Notes: a model not told the origin generated them from the letters alone. A stretch of DNA of 64,000 nt from Promethearchaeota archaeon (GCA_013375495.1 JABXKC010000007.1:1-64000); one strand, 5' to 3'; shown: positions 1 to 9,762, numbered from the stretch's first letter. Numbers and translations: made by a program.

Positions 1-146
1 ATTTGACCTTTAATCTCAAGTTCTTTCAAATCTCTCCAAATTGTCATTCGAGACACATCAAATAATTCAAGTAACTCCTCTATTGACGCGGATCCTTGTC
101 CATTAACAATTTCAATAATTTTAGCTCTTCTTTTTTCGGCAATCAT
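1..146 (-). CDS. DeoR-type HTH transcriptional regulator, N-terminal part only (cut by window edge)
   Basis: The first 48 codons of a minus-strand gene run off the left edge. The start is the ATG at 144-146. The translated piece opens with MIAEKRRAKIIEIV and continues through a winged helix-turn-helix in which residues about 23-43 form the two recognition helices (IEELLELFDVSRMTIWRDL). This is the usual beginning of DeoR/GlpR-family sugar regulators, which bind DNA and sense a phosphorylated sugar through a C-terminal domain not visible here. It is transcribed away from the rhamnose isomerase operon, so regulation of that operon is a reasonable inference. The family call rests only on the HTH; another winged-helix family cannot be excluded. 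Confidence 0.65.
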   Translation of the reverse strand, partial: MIAEKRRAKIIEIVNGQGSASIEELLELFDVSRMTIWRDLKELEIKGQ

Positions 147-311
147 ACGTTAGCAATTATACAGATTTAATTCTTAGTAAAAAAATATAATATTATCAAT
201 AAAATACTAGTTGTTCAACGAATAATAATGTACTAAATACCAGTTTAAATTTACCAGATAATTTTTCCAATTTGATAAATACTCACATTTTAAATTGTAA
301 GGTGTTTTAAT

Positions 312-326
312 CTTATATATATATAA
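312..326 (+). promoter_or_regulatory. Probable TATA box of the rhamnose operon
   Basis: An uninterrupted run of alternating T and A (cttatatatatataa) lies 40-54 bp before the rhaA ATG in the 219-bp divergent spacer. Archaeal TATA boxes sit about 25 bp before the transcription start, so transcription would begin near position 345, leaving a short leader. No strong Shine-Dalgarno sequence precedes the ATG. Inference only. Confidence 0.4.
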
Positions 327-365
327 TAATACATTTTGATATAAAAAGTTATAACTAGATGGGTA

Positions 366-1634
366 ATGAATTCCAGTCAAATAGAAGAATCATATAAAAT
401 TTCTGAAGGAAAATATAGAGAAGTAGGGGTTGACACGGAGCATGTTATTAACGAAATGTCTAAAATTTCGTTATCGATTCATTGCTGGCAAGGAGACGAT
501 GTGGGAGGATTTGAACCTTCGAATTCTCAATTAACAGGAGGAGGCATTTTAGCAACAGGAAATTATCCCGGAAAAGCAAAGTCTGTTGAGCAGCTTCAAA
601 AAGACTTATCAAAAGCAATATCTCTTATACCAGGGGAACATAGAGTTAATTTACATGCAATTTATGGAAATTTTGGCAGTAAATTTGTAGATCGTAATGA
701 AATCAATGCAAAACATTTCCAAATCTGGATAGATTGGGCAAAAAAGGAGAACTTGGGATTAGATTTTAACCCTACTTTATTCTCTCATCCTAAAGCAGAA
801 TCAGGTTATACTTTAAGTAGTAAAGACTCTGAAATCCGTAATTTTTGGATAGATCATGTAATGAGATGTAGGGAAATCAGTGTTGAGATGGGGAAACAAC
901 TGAATAATAAAGTTATCCATAATATTTGGATTCCTGATGGTTCAAAAGATACCCCCGTTGACCGCATGGGTTATAGAGAAATATTAAAAAATTCTTTAGA
1001 TCATATTTTTGAACAAAAGATTGATTCCCGATATATACAAGATTCATTAGAAGGTAAACTATTTGGTATCGGAAGTGAGGCTTTTGTAGTCGGAAGCCAC
1101 GATTTTTATCTAAGCTACGCTATAAAAAACAATTTGATGCTTACACTTGATTCAGGACATTTTCACCCAACTGAATCTATTGGAGATAAAATTTCCGCAA
1201 TTTTACCCTTTATTAGAGGGATATTACTTCATATTAGTAGAGGTTTACGGTGGGACTCTGATCATGTTGTTATTATGAATGATCAAGTGGTTGAAATTGC
1301 TGAAGAAGTAATTCGCAGTAAAGCTTTAGATAAGATATTTATAGGATTAGATTATTTTGACGCGTCTATTAATAGGATTGCGGCTTGGGTGATTGGTGCT
1401 CGATCAACTCTGAAAAGTATATTGTATGCTATGCTCCAACCATTGAATGTATTAAAAAATTATGAAAATCAGGACAAATTATTCCAAAGATTAGCGCTTT
1501 TCGAAGAACTAAAATCTCTTCCTTTTGGAGATGTTTGGAATTATTATTGCTATAAACATAATGTGCCAGTTGGAAAAGATTGGATTAAGGATGTGGAAGA
1601 ATACGAGAAAACCGTATTACTTAAAAGGACTTAA
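366..1634 (+). CDS. rhaA: L-rhamnose isomerase
   Basis: This 422-residue protein should interconvert L-rhamnose and L-rhamnulose in the cytoplasm, the first step of rhamnose breakdown. It is close to the usual family length and shows RhaA blocks: HCWQGDDV at 39-46, TGNYPGKA at 64-71, NLHAIY at 95-100, LDSGHFHPTE at 261-270 and RWDSDHVV at 295-302. Candidate metal ligands are E238, D262, H265, H289, D297, D299 and D330. It is the first gene of a three-gene operon: the aldehyde oxidoreductase starts 2 nt after its stop. A DeoR-type regulator is divergent. No rhamnulokinase is present in the window, so the phosphorylation step must be encoded elsewhere or be different. Family assignment is strong; rhamnose as the natural substrate is supported by the aldolase in the operon. 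Confidence 0.93.
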   Translation: MNSSQIEESYKISEGKYREVGVDTEHVINEMSKISLSIHCWQGDDVGGFEPSNSQLTGGGILATGNYPGKAKSVEQLQKDLSKAISLIPGEHRVNLHAIYGNFGSKFVDRNEINAKHFQIWIDWAKKENLGLDFNPTLFSHPKAESGYTLSSKDSEIRNFWIDHVMRCREISVEMGKQLNNKVIHNIWIPDGSKDTPVDRMGYREILKNSLDHIFEQKIDSRYIQDSLEGKLFGIGSEAFVVGSHDFYLSYAIKNNLMLTLDSGHFHPTESIGDKISAILPFIRGILLHISRGLRWDSDHVVIMNDQVVEIAEEVIRSKALDKIFIGLDYFDASINRIAAWVIGARSTLKSILYAMLQPLNVLKNYENQDKLFQRLALFEELKSLPFGDVWNYYCYKHNVPVGKDWIKDVEEYEKTVLLKRT

Positions 1635-1636
1635 TT

Positions 1637-3424
1637 ATGAAAGGCTTAAATAACCAATTTTTAGAAGTGAATTTGGATAATGAAAGAATTAGTAGAGAGG
1701 TTATATCTGAGGAGACTTCTTTAACTTATCTCGGAGGAAGAGGTTTAGGAGTAAAATTATTATCAGAAAGACTTCCAACAAATATTAATCCTTTAGACAA
1801 AAATAATTTATTAATTTTCACATCAGGCCCTTTTGGCGGTTCAATTGTTCCCACTAATGGAAGATTTTCTTTAGTAACCAAATCTCCCTTAACTAATGGG
1901 ATTTTTTATTCAAATTCCGGAGGAGCATTTGGAGTTGTAATGAAAAGATGCGGATATGATGGAATTTTAATTCAAGGGGCATTAAAGACCCCCGGTTATC
2001 TTTTAATTGATGATGGAGAAGTTTTCATAAAAGATGCTTCCAATTTATGGGGTCTAGATACTGAAAGAACCTTAGATGAGTTAAAAAAGATGGAGGGAAA
2101 TAGAATTAATTCCCTCATGATTGGTCCTGCTGGTGAGAATCTAGTATACATAGCAGCGATAATGAATGACGCAACTAGAGCGTTTGGGAGAGGCGGTGTC
2201 GGTGCTGTTATGGGTTCAAAAAACCTTAAAGCAATTGTTGTGAAGGGAGGAAATGTTAAAGTTGAGATTGACGATATCAGTCTACTAAAGAAATATGTTA
2301 AGGTCGCACAGGATAAAATAAAAGTTGTCCCGATTACTCGTTCATCGCTTCCAAAGTTTGGAACTTCCGCGTTAGTTAATCTAATTAATATTCTTGGTAT
2401 GTTTCCGATTAACAATTTTCAGAGAGGATTTGACAAAAGAGCAACTCAGGTAAGTGGAGAAGAGATTAACAAAACATTAACTCAGGAACGAGAAGGATGT
2501 TATGCTTGCCCTATAAGGTGTGGTAGATTAACTAAAGCAGGAGATATGGAGGGGAAAGGCCCTGAATATGAATCAGTTTGGGCTCTCGGACCGAATCTTG
2601 GGATTTTTGATTTAATTACTATTACTCAAGCAAATTATCTCTGCAATCAATATGGAATTGATACTATTTCTTGTGGTGGAAGCATCGCTTGTGCCATGGA
2701 ATTGCAAGAGAGGGGATATATAAACGATAGCTCCCTTAAATTTGGAGAATCTGGAATACTCAAAGATTTAGTTAAAAAAATTGCTTTAAAAGAGGGTATT
2801 GGAGACCAGATTGGTCGAGGTTCTAGAATTCTTTCAAAAAAATATAGTTCAGAAGGAGTTGCAATGCAAGTAAAGGGTTTAGAATTACCCGCATATGATC
2901 CCAGGGGTGCCATTGGACATGCGTTAGGTTATGCGACCTCTAATAGAGGCGGATGTCACCTTACCGGATATTTAGCTTCATTGGAAATATTTGCTGCTCC
3001 TAAAAAAATAGACAGGTTTACAATAGCAGGAAAACCCGATTTATTGGTGTTGAAGCAAAATCAAAAAGCCACAGAAGATAGCCTTGTAATATGCGTTTTT
3101 GCGGGATGGGCTCTTGGACTTGACTACTATGCTCGATTTATGAAAGCAATTACGGGTATTAATTACAATGTGACAAAACTTCTTGAAATTGGGGACAGAA
3201 TATATAATTTAGAGCGCCTCGTTAATATTAAAGAAGGTATGAATAAAAGAGATGACTCTCTACCATCAAGATTTTTAAATAACCCTCTTACAGATGGTAT
3301 GTCTAAAGACCAAGTAGTGCCTTTAAAACGAATGTTAGAACAATATTACTATGTACGAGGGTGGGACGAGGATGGAGTCCCAAAATCAGAATTATTAAAA
3401 AAATTAGGTATTAATCAAATTTAA
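1637..3424 (+). CDS. Aldehyde ferredoxin oxidoreductase family (tungsten/molybdenum) enzyme
   Basis: This 595-residue protein belongs to the AOR family, which oxidises aldehydes to acids with a tungsto- or molybdo-bispterin cofactor and passes electrons to ferredoxin. The N-terminal GGRGLGVKLL (about 33-42) and the pterin-site block GRGGVGAVMGSKNLKAI (about 182-198) are typical. The [4Fe-4S] cysteines fall at C288, C291 and C295, with the fourth at C486 in the D-S-L-V-I-C block. The gene lies between rhamnose isomerase and a class II aldolase. Rhamnulose-1-phosphate cleavage gives L-lactaldehyde, so lactaldehyde is the likely substrate; that is an inference from context. The start overlaps a weak AGGA site within the end of rhaA. 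Confidence 0.9.
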   Translation: MKGLNNQFLEVNLDNERISREVISEETSLTYLGGRGLGVKLLSERLPTNINPLDKNNLLIFTSGPFGGSIVPTNGRFSLVTKSPLTNGIFYSNSGGAFGVVMKRCGYDGILIQGALKTPGYLLIDDGEVFIKDASNLWGLDTERTLDELKKMEGNRINSLMIGPAGENLVYIAAIMNDATRAFGRGGVGAVMGSKNLKAIVVKGGNVKVEIDDISLLKKYVKVAQDKIKVVPITRSSLPKFGTSALVNLINILGMFPINNFQRGFDKRATQVSGEEINKTLTQEREGCYACPIRCGRLTKAGDMEGKGPEYESVWALGPNLGIFDLITITQANYLCNQYGIDTISCGGSIACAMELQERGYINDSSLKFGESGILKDLVKKIALKEGIGDQIGRGSRILSKKYSSEGVAMQVKGLELPAYDPRGAIGHALGYATSNRGGCHLTGYLASLEIFAAPKKIDRFTIAGKPDLLVLKQNQKATEDSLVICVFAGWALGLDYYARFMKAITGINYNVTKLLEIGDRIYNLERLVNIKEGMNKRDDSLPSRFLNNPLTDGMSKDQVVPLKRMLEQYYYVRGWDEDGVPKSELLKKLGINQI

Positions 3425-3443
3425 TGTATAAAGAGTTGAAAGT

Positions 3444-4058
3444 ATGATGATTGAAGAATCAATTTATAAAATTTTCAAGAAAATAGGTAAACATTTAGTT
3501 GATCATGGTTATAATACTTCACATTCTGGAAATATTTCTATCAAAAGTGGAGGAAAAATTATTATTAAAAGAAGAGCAGCAATGTTAGATGATTTGCAAA
3601 TTGAAGATCTAATTGAATGTAATTTAGAAGAAGAAGATTCTAGTTCACTTATCGCAAGTACCGAACTTGGAGTTCACAGAGCCATCTACTTAGAAACTGA
3701 TGCAATGGCTGTGATTCATGCTCATAATCCCTTTTGTGTAGCATTATCTTTAATTGAAGATGAGATAACTTGCATAGATGCCGAAGGCTTTGCGTTATAT
3801 AAAAAAATTCCAATTATCGATGTAGAAATACCAGCAGGAGCATATTATACTTCAATTGAGGTACCCAAAATGCTAAAAAACTATCCGTTTGTTATAGTGA
3901 GAGGGCATGGTATTTTTGCTAAAGGGATGACATTGGAAGACGCACTACAGAATGTTACTGGTTCAGAACAATCAGCACACATTAGATATCTTACTTTAAT
4001 GACGGGAAAACCTTTAAAAAGGGATTTTTCAAAAGAAAAAGATTTCTCAAGTTGGTAA
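3444..4058 (+). CDS. Class II aldolase, L-fuculose/L-rhamnulose-phosphate aldolase type
   Basis: A 204-residue member of the zinc-dependent class II aldolase/adducin family. The four metal-site residues are visible: E74 in STELGVHR, H92 and H94 in IHAHNPF, and H155 in RGHGIFAKG. These nearly match the E73/H92/H94/H155 set of Escherichia coli FucA. The N-terminal SHSGNISIK (about 26-34) binds the phosphate in the family. In this operon, with rhamnose isomerase and an aldehyde oxidoreductase, the likely reaction is cleavage of L-rhamnulose 1-phosphate to dihydroxyacetone phosphate and L-lactaldehyde. The sequence alone cannot separate rhamnulose- from fuculose-phosphate specificity. It is the last gene of the operon; a 142-bp gap follows. 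Confidence 0.85.
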   Translation: MMIEESIYKIFKKIGKHLVDHGYNTSHSGNISIKSGGKIIIKRRAAMLDDLQIEDLIECNLEEEDSSSLIASTELGVHRAIYLETDAMAVIHAHNPFCVALSLIEDEITCIDAEGFALYKKIPIIDVEIPAGAYYTSIEVPKMLKNYPFVIVRGHGIFAKGMTLEDALQNVTGSEQSAHIRYLTLMTGKPLKRDFSKEKDFSSW

Positions 4059-4200
4059 TTATCTCTTTAAAATATAAACGCTTGAGTTCTTTACAATCAG
4101 ATTTTAATGATAAATATTTTGAGGAGAGAGTATTAATAGTTAGATAAGTTTTATACCTAAATAAATGTAAAATAGTTTTAAAAGCATAAAATAATATACA

Positions 4201-5700
4201 ATGGAAAAAACTAGAATTTTCCACATAAAATCGGGAAAGATTCAAGGTTATTTAGAAGATGGTATAGAAATTTATAAAGGAATTCCCTATGCAGAAGCAC
4301 CTATTGGTGATCTTAGATTTCGAGAACCTCTTCCGAAAAAACAATGGGAGGAAATAAGGGATTGCACCCAATTTGGGGCTATTGCGCCTCAGCAGTATCA
4401 CGATGATCCAAGAATAGAATTACCCGAAGATGAGGATTGTTTATATCTTAATATATGGACTCCGGGTTCAGATGATAAAAGAAGACCCGTCATGGTTTGG
4501 ATACATGGAGGGGGATATCTAATTGGAGGAGGAGGTAGGCCGCGAAGTGATGGGATAAAACTAGCATCTTATGGAGATCTCGTAGTTGTTAGTTTCAATT
4601 ATCGCTTAGGGGCGTTAGGGTTTCTCAACTTACCGGGAATTCCTCCTAATCTTGGAATTCAAGATCAAGTTGCAGCTTTGAAATGGATTAAAGAAAACAT
4701 TGAAGTATTCGGAGGTGATTCAAATAATGTAACAATATTCGGTGAATCTGCAGGGGGGCAGTCAGTTACTATACTGCTTGCCATAGTATCTTCGAAAGGG
4801 CTATTTCATAGGGCAATTGTTCAAAGTGGGGCGGCTAATCCACGTGATTTCAAACCCGAAAGATCAATTGAGGGTGCTGAAAAATTTATTGGAAAATTGG
4901 GTATTAGAAAGGAAAATATTGACATGTTGCGAAAAGTACCCCTAGAAAAGTTATTATTCGTACAAAGAAAGATTGTCGGTAACTTGTTTAATATTAAAAG
5001 CAGTCCTTTTTGGCCATATATTGATGGTGAATTCATATCTGAGCAACCTATTGAGACTATTCGCAAGGGTAATAATCATCAAGTCCCGATGATAATCGGT
5101 TATAATGAAAACGAATTAGGATTCTTGTCTAAAATATTAATCAACTCGGGTGGGATGAAGAAAAAAATAATCTTGAAATTTGTTCGTTCAGCTATTCAAA
5201 AGGGTGATATAAATAAACAAGATTTAGAAAATTTGATCACATTTTATAGGGAAGATTTGGAAAAGAAATATCCTGATAACCCATTTATGTACTGGGATTT
5301 TATTTTATCAGATTCGATGTTTAAAATTCCAATTATCCGTCAGCTTGAAGCGCACGCCATACATCAATCGAATATCTATTGTTATATTTTTTCCTATAAA
5401 TCTCCCAAATTCGGATTCGCACTTCATACTTTTGAAATCCCTTTTGTGTTTAATACGATTGATCAAATGGATGTAGCTGAGGGAGCAGGGGAAATCAGTG
5501 AAGAATCAAAAAAATTGACCAAAATCATGATGGATACTTGGATAGCATTTGCTCGATCGGGAAATCCCGATAACGAGGGAATTCCAAAATGGTCTGAATA
5601 TAATTTGGAGAAGCGATATATAATGAAATTGAGCACTAATCCTAAAATTATAGAAACAAATGAAGATTCACTTCGTAAAGTCTGGAACGGGATTCTTTAA
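4201..5700 (+). CDS. Carboxylesterase, type B (alpha/beta hydrolase)
   Basis: A 499-residue type-B carboxylesterase, the family of PnbA and acetylcholinesterase, which hydrolyses carboxylic esters. Visible motifs are the EDCLYLNIW signature near residues 78-86, the oxyanion-hole HGGGY at about 102, and the nucleophile elbow GESAGG with Ser183. Candidate acid Glu is near 305 (NENELGF) and the catalytic His is about 409 in ALHTFEIPFVF. There is no signal peptide, so the enzyme is probably cytoplasmic. The upstream DNA is AT-rich and offers no Shine-Dalgarno site; the message may be leaderless. It lies between the rhamnose operon and a carbohydrate deacetylase, which hints at acetylated sugars as substrates, but this is weak. 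Confidence 0.88.
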   Translation: MEKTRIFHIKSGKIQGYLEDGIEIYKGIPYAEAPIGDLRFREPLPKKQWEEIRDCTQFGAIAPQQYHDDPRIELPEDEDCLYLNIWTPGSDDKRRPVMVWIHGGGYLIGGGGRPRSDGIKLASYGDLVVVSFNYRLGALGFLNLPGIPPNLGIQDQVAALKWIKENIEVFGGDSNNVTIFGESAGGQSVTILLAIVSSKGLFHRAIVQSGAANPRDFKPERSIEGAEKFIGKLGIRKENIDMLRKVPLEKLLFVQRKIVGNLFNIKSSPFWPYIDGEFISEQPIETIRKGNNHQVPMIIGYNENELGFLSKILINSGGMKKKIILKFVRSAIQKGDINKQDLENLITFYREDLEKKYPDNPFMYWDFILSDSMFKIPIIRQLEAHAIHQSNIYCYIFSYKSPKFGFALHTFEIPFVFNTIDQMDVAEGAGEISEESKKLTKIMMDTWIAFARSGNPDNEGIPKWSEYNLEKRYIMKLSTNPKIIETNEDSLRKVWNGIL

Positions 5701-5818
5701 CCATATGGATTTTCTTAAAATAGTTATTTAATTTAAGTTTAAAGCAAAATAAATATTGTTTGATACATTGTATTAAAAAAACACAAATATTTATAAAATT
5801 AGGGATGAGTAAGAAAGA

Positions 5819-6715
5819 ATGATTAAATCTACTCTTATAGAAAAACTTGGTTATAAAACCACAGATAAAGTTGTAATTTTGCATATTGACGATGTAGGAT
5901 TCTCTCACGCCTCGAACTTGGCTACTTTTGAATGCTTAGATTTTGGTGTCGCGAGCTGTGGATCAGTGATAGTCCCTGCTCCTTGGTTTTTAGAAACCGC
6001 GTCAATATGTAAAAGGAACCCCTCATATGATATCGGTGTACATATTACTCTTACATCTGAATACGATCTTTATAGATGGCGGGCGTTGAGTAGTGTAGAT
6101 CCTAAAACAGGCTTACTCGACTCAGAAAGGTCCTTGTGGCGGACTGCTGAAGAAGCTATTGGCCGCATAAATACTCAAGCAGCAGAAGTAGAAATGCGAA
6201 CTCAAGTCCAAATGGCGATTGATAACGGTATTGATGTCACTCACATTGATACTCATATGGGTACAGTAATGGCGCCTAAATTTCTTCCTTCCTATCTGAA
6301 GATTGCCAGAGAGTTTAAGGTTCCTGCATTTTTGCCCCGAGTATCTAGGAGCGATTTGGAAGAGAGAGGATTAGGAGCTCTCGCTGATTTCTATTTGAAA
6401 TTGCTTGCTGATATGGAGAAAGGTGGGACTCCTATAATCGATAATATAATTACTGAGACAATGGGAGATAGTCCTAATAAAATTGAATATTACTGTAAAA
6501 TCTTTAAGGAAATAAAACCGGGAATAACCCATTTTCTGTTCCACCCTGCGAAAATGAGTATAGAATTAAACGCAATAGTCCCTGAAACTGCAAAATGGCG
6601 AGATCTCGATTATCAAGCATTTACCGGTCCAAAAATTAAAGAGTGTGCTAAAGAACTCGATTTAAAAATAATTGGATATAGAGAAATCCGGGAAGTTATT
6701 AGAAGTATTAACTAA
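5819..6715 (+). CDS. ChbG/HpnK (YdjC-like) carbohydrate deacetylase
   Basis: This 298-residue protein has the hallmarks of the YdjC family, metal-dependent deacetylases that remove acetyl groups from N-acetylglucosamine oligosaccharides. The metal and catalytic residues are in LHIDDVGFS (about 20-28), GVHITLTSE (about 72-80) and THIDTHMG (about 140-147). Bacterial ChbG deacetylates chitobiose and related sugars. Its end meets that of a GH20 hexosaminidase gene transcribed toward it, only 37 bp away, suggesting shared work on amino-sugar oligomers. No signal peptide is present. The exact substrate is inferred. Confidence 0.85.
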   Translation: MIKSTLIEKLGYKTTDKVVILHIDDVGFSHASNLATFECLDFGVASCGSVIVPAPWFLETASICKRNPSYDIGVHITLTSEYDLYRWRALSSVDPKTGLLDSERSLWRTAEEAIGRINTQAAEVEMRTQVQMAIDNGIDVTHIDTHMGTVMAPKFLPSYLKIAREFKVPAFLPRVSRSDLEERGLGALADFYLKLLADMEKGGTPIIDNIITETMGDSPNKIEYYCKIFKEIKPGITHFLFHPAKMSIELNAIVPETAKWRDLDYQAFTGPKIKECAKELDLKIIGYREIREVIRSIN

Positions 6716-6752
6716 AGAAAACTTGAGCTATTTCTATTATTACTTTTAAATA

Positions 6753-8363
6753 TCATATAGTCAAAGAAGTTCTTTTAGGTTCTTTAAATATGGTTAAAAA
6801 TCCAAATATTCTTTTGATAAACGCCGGCTGGTATTCTTGTTTTTGGGCGTAATAAACTCCGAGGATATCTAATCGTTTAAGGATATATTCAAGACGAGTC
6901 CTAAAAGACTCAAAGTTTTTTTGTTCTTTAGGTGTCCAATTAGATTCAGCAATTGCGATAAGGCGAGGAAAGGTTTGCCAGTCTAATTCTCTTACATTCC
7001 TAACCCATTCTGTCCATAATGGAGCTTCAATCCCCAAGATGTTGTCGTGATAATCCTTATGTAATTTTTTAGGAACTGGTTTATAATTATACACTTTACT
7101 TAAAGATGTGCGTTTATAGGAATAATCAAGATAAGTAGGACCAAATTTAGAGAAAACAATGTTACCTCCTCTCATTAAATGTTTCATAACCTTTTTTTTA
7201 CCAAACATCCAGTATTGTCCAATTATATCCTTAGTAGATTTAGCACTAAGAATCTGATTCCATCCCATAAGTCTACGATCATGAGAGGAAAGAATTTTAT
7301 TAATCCGTTCTGTAAAAAATATTTGAAGCTCTTTTTTGCTTTTGAAATTTTCAGCTTTCATTCGTACTTGACATTCCGGACATTTTTTCCATCTATTTTT
7401 AGGAACTTCATCCCCACCTATATGAATAATTTCAGAGGGAAATAGAAGTATAATCTCGTCTAAAATATTATTTAGAAATTCAAAAGTAGATTCTTTACCA
7501 ACACAATAGACATCTTTCTTGATACCAAAGGTAGTTGAAACTTCAAATGGGCCTCCTGTACAACTGAATTCTGGGTAGGCTGCTAACGCTGCTTTTGAAT
7601 GACCGGGTATATCAATTTCTGGAATAATTTTAATAAATAATCTATCAGCATAAGAGATGAGCTCTTGAATTTCTTCTTGAGTATAATATCCTTCATGAGG
7701 GGTGGTATCCATTTTTTTACTGAGAAACCCACCAATTTGCGTTTTTGTTCTCTTTGATCCAACTTCAGTAAGAAGGGGGTATTTCTTTATTTCAATTCTC
7801 CAACCTTGATCCTCTGTCAGATGCCAATGAAACACATTCATCTTGAAAAGTGCCATTAAATTTAGTACATGTTTTACAGCTTCTTTTCCCAAAAAATGTC
7901 TACCTTCATCCAGCATGTATCCTCTCCAAGAAAAGCGAGGAAAATCTTTGATTTCAATAGAAGGAATAATCCATTCAATATCAGACAGTTTTTCTTTTTT
8001 CTCTATCTCTATCGGAAGTAATTGACGAATAGTTTGAATTCCATAAAAAATTCCGACGGGTTTACATGCCGTTAAAAGGATTCTCTTTTGATTAATCTTA
8101 AGACAATATCCTTCTTCACCTAAATTATCTAATTCTCCATTAAGTTCTAAGTAGATCGTATTGGATTTGGTCAAACCTGTTTTAAGATCAGATATTACTA
8201 GATTAAAACCTGTAGCGGGTGAAATTAAGTTTTTAAAATACCCCGCAACATTTTTTAATTTCGGATCTGATTCAATTTTGGTTTGTTCTGTAAGAGTGAA
8301 GTAATCTTCCCTAATAATAATGTTTGCTGGCTTAGGAATGATACTAATTTTATTATCTAGCAT
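6753..8363 (-). CDS. Beta-N-acetylhexosaminidase, glycoside hydrolase family 20
   Basis: A 536-residue GH20 enzyme, which removes terminal N-acetylhexosamine from oligosaccharides by substrate-assisted catalysis. The N-terminal about 130 residues match the GH20 accessory domain. The catalytic barrel starts near FPRFSWRGYMLDEGRHF (about 141-157), continues through FHWHLTEDQGWR (about 178-189), and contains the catalytic Asp318-Glu319 pair in HIGGDEV. There is no signal peptide or membrane anchor, so it probably works inside the cell on imported oligomers. The gene converges on a ChbG-type deacetylase and is followed upstream by a geranylgeranyl-reductase-like gene on the same strand, 38 bp away. 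Confidence 0.9.
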   Translation of the reverse strand: MLDNKISIIPKPANIIIREDYFTLTEQTKIESDPKLKNVAGYFKNLISPATGFNLVISDLKTGLTKSNTIYLELNGELDNLGEEGYCLKINQKRILLTACKPVGIFYGIQTIRQLLPIEIEKKEKLSDIEWIIPSIEIKDFPRFSWRGYMLDEGRHFLGKEAVKHVLNLMALFKMNVFHWHLTEDQGWRIEIKKYPLLTEVGSKRTKTQIGGFLSKKMDTTPHEGYYTQEEIQELISYADRLFIKIIPEIDIPGHSKAALAAYPEFSCTGGPFEVSTTFGIKKDVYCVGKESTFEFLNNILDEIILLFPSEIIHIGGDEVPKNRWKKCPECQVRMKAENFKSKKELQIFFTERINKILSSHDRRLMGWNQILSAKSTKDIIGQYWMFGKKKVMKHLMRGGNIVFSKFGPTYLDYSYKRTSLSKVYNYKPVPKKLHKDYHDNILGIEAPLWTEWVRNVRELDWQTFPRLIAIAESNWTPKEQKNFESFRTRLEYILKRLDILGVYYAQKQEYQPAFIKRIFGFLTIFKEPKRTSLTI

Positions 8364-8400
8364 GAGAGGAAATTTTTTTCAATTAAATAAAATTAATTCA

Positions 8401-9618
8401 TTAAGAAGCTTGCTCTAAGAGAGAGGAGATATAGTCCCATTTCTTGTTGATTTTCTCGGCAGTTCGCAATCGATTGAATATTTTATACTCAAAAGCTCCA
8501 ATTAGATTGTATAGACCTTTAACATCCTTAAATACATCAAAATTTTCGAAACTATTTATGTAATATTCTATGTTATCAGAACTCCAAATAATTTCTCCCA
8601 CTTTCATTTTTTTTGCTATCATTTTAACCCAGAAATCTGCCATCTCCATAGAATAATATAAACCTGAAGATCCGAATGGGTTAACAAATCCCGCACTGTC
8701 TCCAATAAGAACTGCACCGGGACATATAACAAAGTTATTTACCATTCGAGCGTTTGGAAGGAATGTCACTTGTTCGTAATCAATTTTAGCCCCCTTAAAG
8801 AATTCACTAAACCCAGGATAATCTTTTTTTAAATTATCCCAAACCATCATAATTTCGTTGTTAGTAGGGATTTTAACAGTTTTCATTTGAGGAACTTGTG
8901 CCATTCTTAACATTAAACCAACTTCTATTCTTTTGCCTTCTAACGGGAAAATATAAGCAACGCACGGAGGAAAACTAGGAGAATAGTCTAAATCACCGTT
9001 TCCAATAAAAAAGAAATTCAAATCGGGGGTTTCCTTAATATCGATGTTTGCTTCGCTAATTAAGCATTTAACAATAGAACAGTTTATTTCTTCGTCGTAG
9101 GGCACTCCATAATGCCTACCAATTACACCTGAATATCCACTACAATCTAAAATTGCTTTCCCATAGATTTCGCTAATATTACTAGATTTATCCTTATATT
9201 TAACACCAACACAAAATCCATTTTTTTCTAATGGTCCCACGACTTCACTTTCTAGAATTATCTCGACTCCTAACTCTTTTGCTCTCTCTACGAATCTATC
9301 TATGAACTTGCGCCACTCAAAAAAATAGTGAGGATACTCACGGTAAGTAGTTGTTATTTGTAGATTTCCTGGAGAGTGCCAAACTCTGCCTCCATTGGAT
9401 TTAATTCCTATAGAGGGTAAATAGTCTTTCCCTAGAATATCATCCACTATAGAATAGTATCCCATGCCCTCACCACGAGGTTTTGGTCCCGCTTGTTCTC
9501 CTTTTTCTAAGATTATTACTTTAAATCCTTCTCTAGCCGCCACTATACTTGCTGTTAAACCAGCTGGTCCGGCTCCAACAATTACAAAATCAAAATTCTT
9601 TGAATTTTTAATAGTCAT
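8401..9618 (-). CDS. FAD-dependent oxidoreductase, geranylgeranyl reductase family
   Basis: A 405-residue flavoprotein with an N-terminal FAD-binding GAGPAGLTASIVAA (about 17-30), an EKGEQAG turn and the late FAD motif LIGDSAGFVNPFGSSGL (about 306-322). These place it in the geranylgeranyl reductase/FixC family. It lacks the KxCGG cysteine motif of true archaeal lipid reductases (it has KPRGEGMG instead), while a VAYIFPLEGKRIEVG stretch resembles the YxWxFP block. It may act on a polyprenyl or quinone-like substrate rather than the standard digeranylgeranyl lipid. It is divergent from a second family member that does have the Cys motif, 144 bp away. Confidence 0.8.
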   Translation of the reverse strand: MTIKNSKNFDFVIVGAGPAGLTASIVAAREGFKVIILEKGEQAGPKPRGEGMGYYSIVDDILGKDYLPSIGIKSNGGRVWHSPGNLQITTTYREYPHYFFEWRKFIDRFVERAKELGVEIILESEVVGPLEKNGFCVGVKYKDKSSNISEIYGKAILDCSGYSGVIGRHYGVPYDEEINCSIVKCLISEANIDIKETPDLNFFFIGNGDLDYSPSFPPCVAYIFPLEGKRIEVGLMLRMAQVPQMKTVKIPTNNEIMMVWDNLKKDYPGFSEFFKGAKIDYEQVTFLPNARMVNNFVICPGAVLIGDSAGFVNPFGSSGLYYSMEMADFWVKMIAKKMKVGEIIWSSDNIEYYINSFENFDVFKDVKGLYNLIGAFEYKIFNRLRTAEKINKKWDYISSLLEQAS

Positions 9619-9762
9619 AGTTTGAAATAAGGAAAAAGAAAATTAATTATTTTTGTTGTTAGCTTATTAAATGAGAGAATAATTGATATAACTTTTAAGT
9701 AAACAAAATATAATTCATAATATTTTAACTATAAATAAACGGAATAGATTGGGATATTTTTT

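Noticed and set aside
1996..2415. Minus-strand ORFs inside the AOR gene (also 2647-2913)
   Set aside because: They are antisense shadows of a strongly conserved coding sequence, with no family resemblance.
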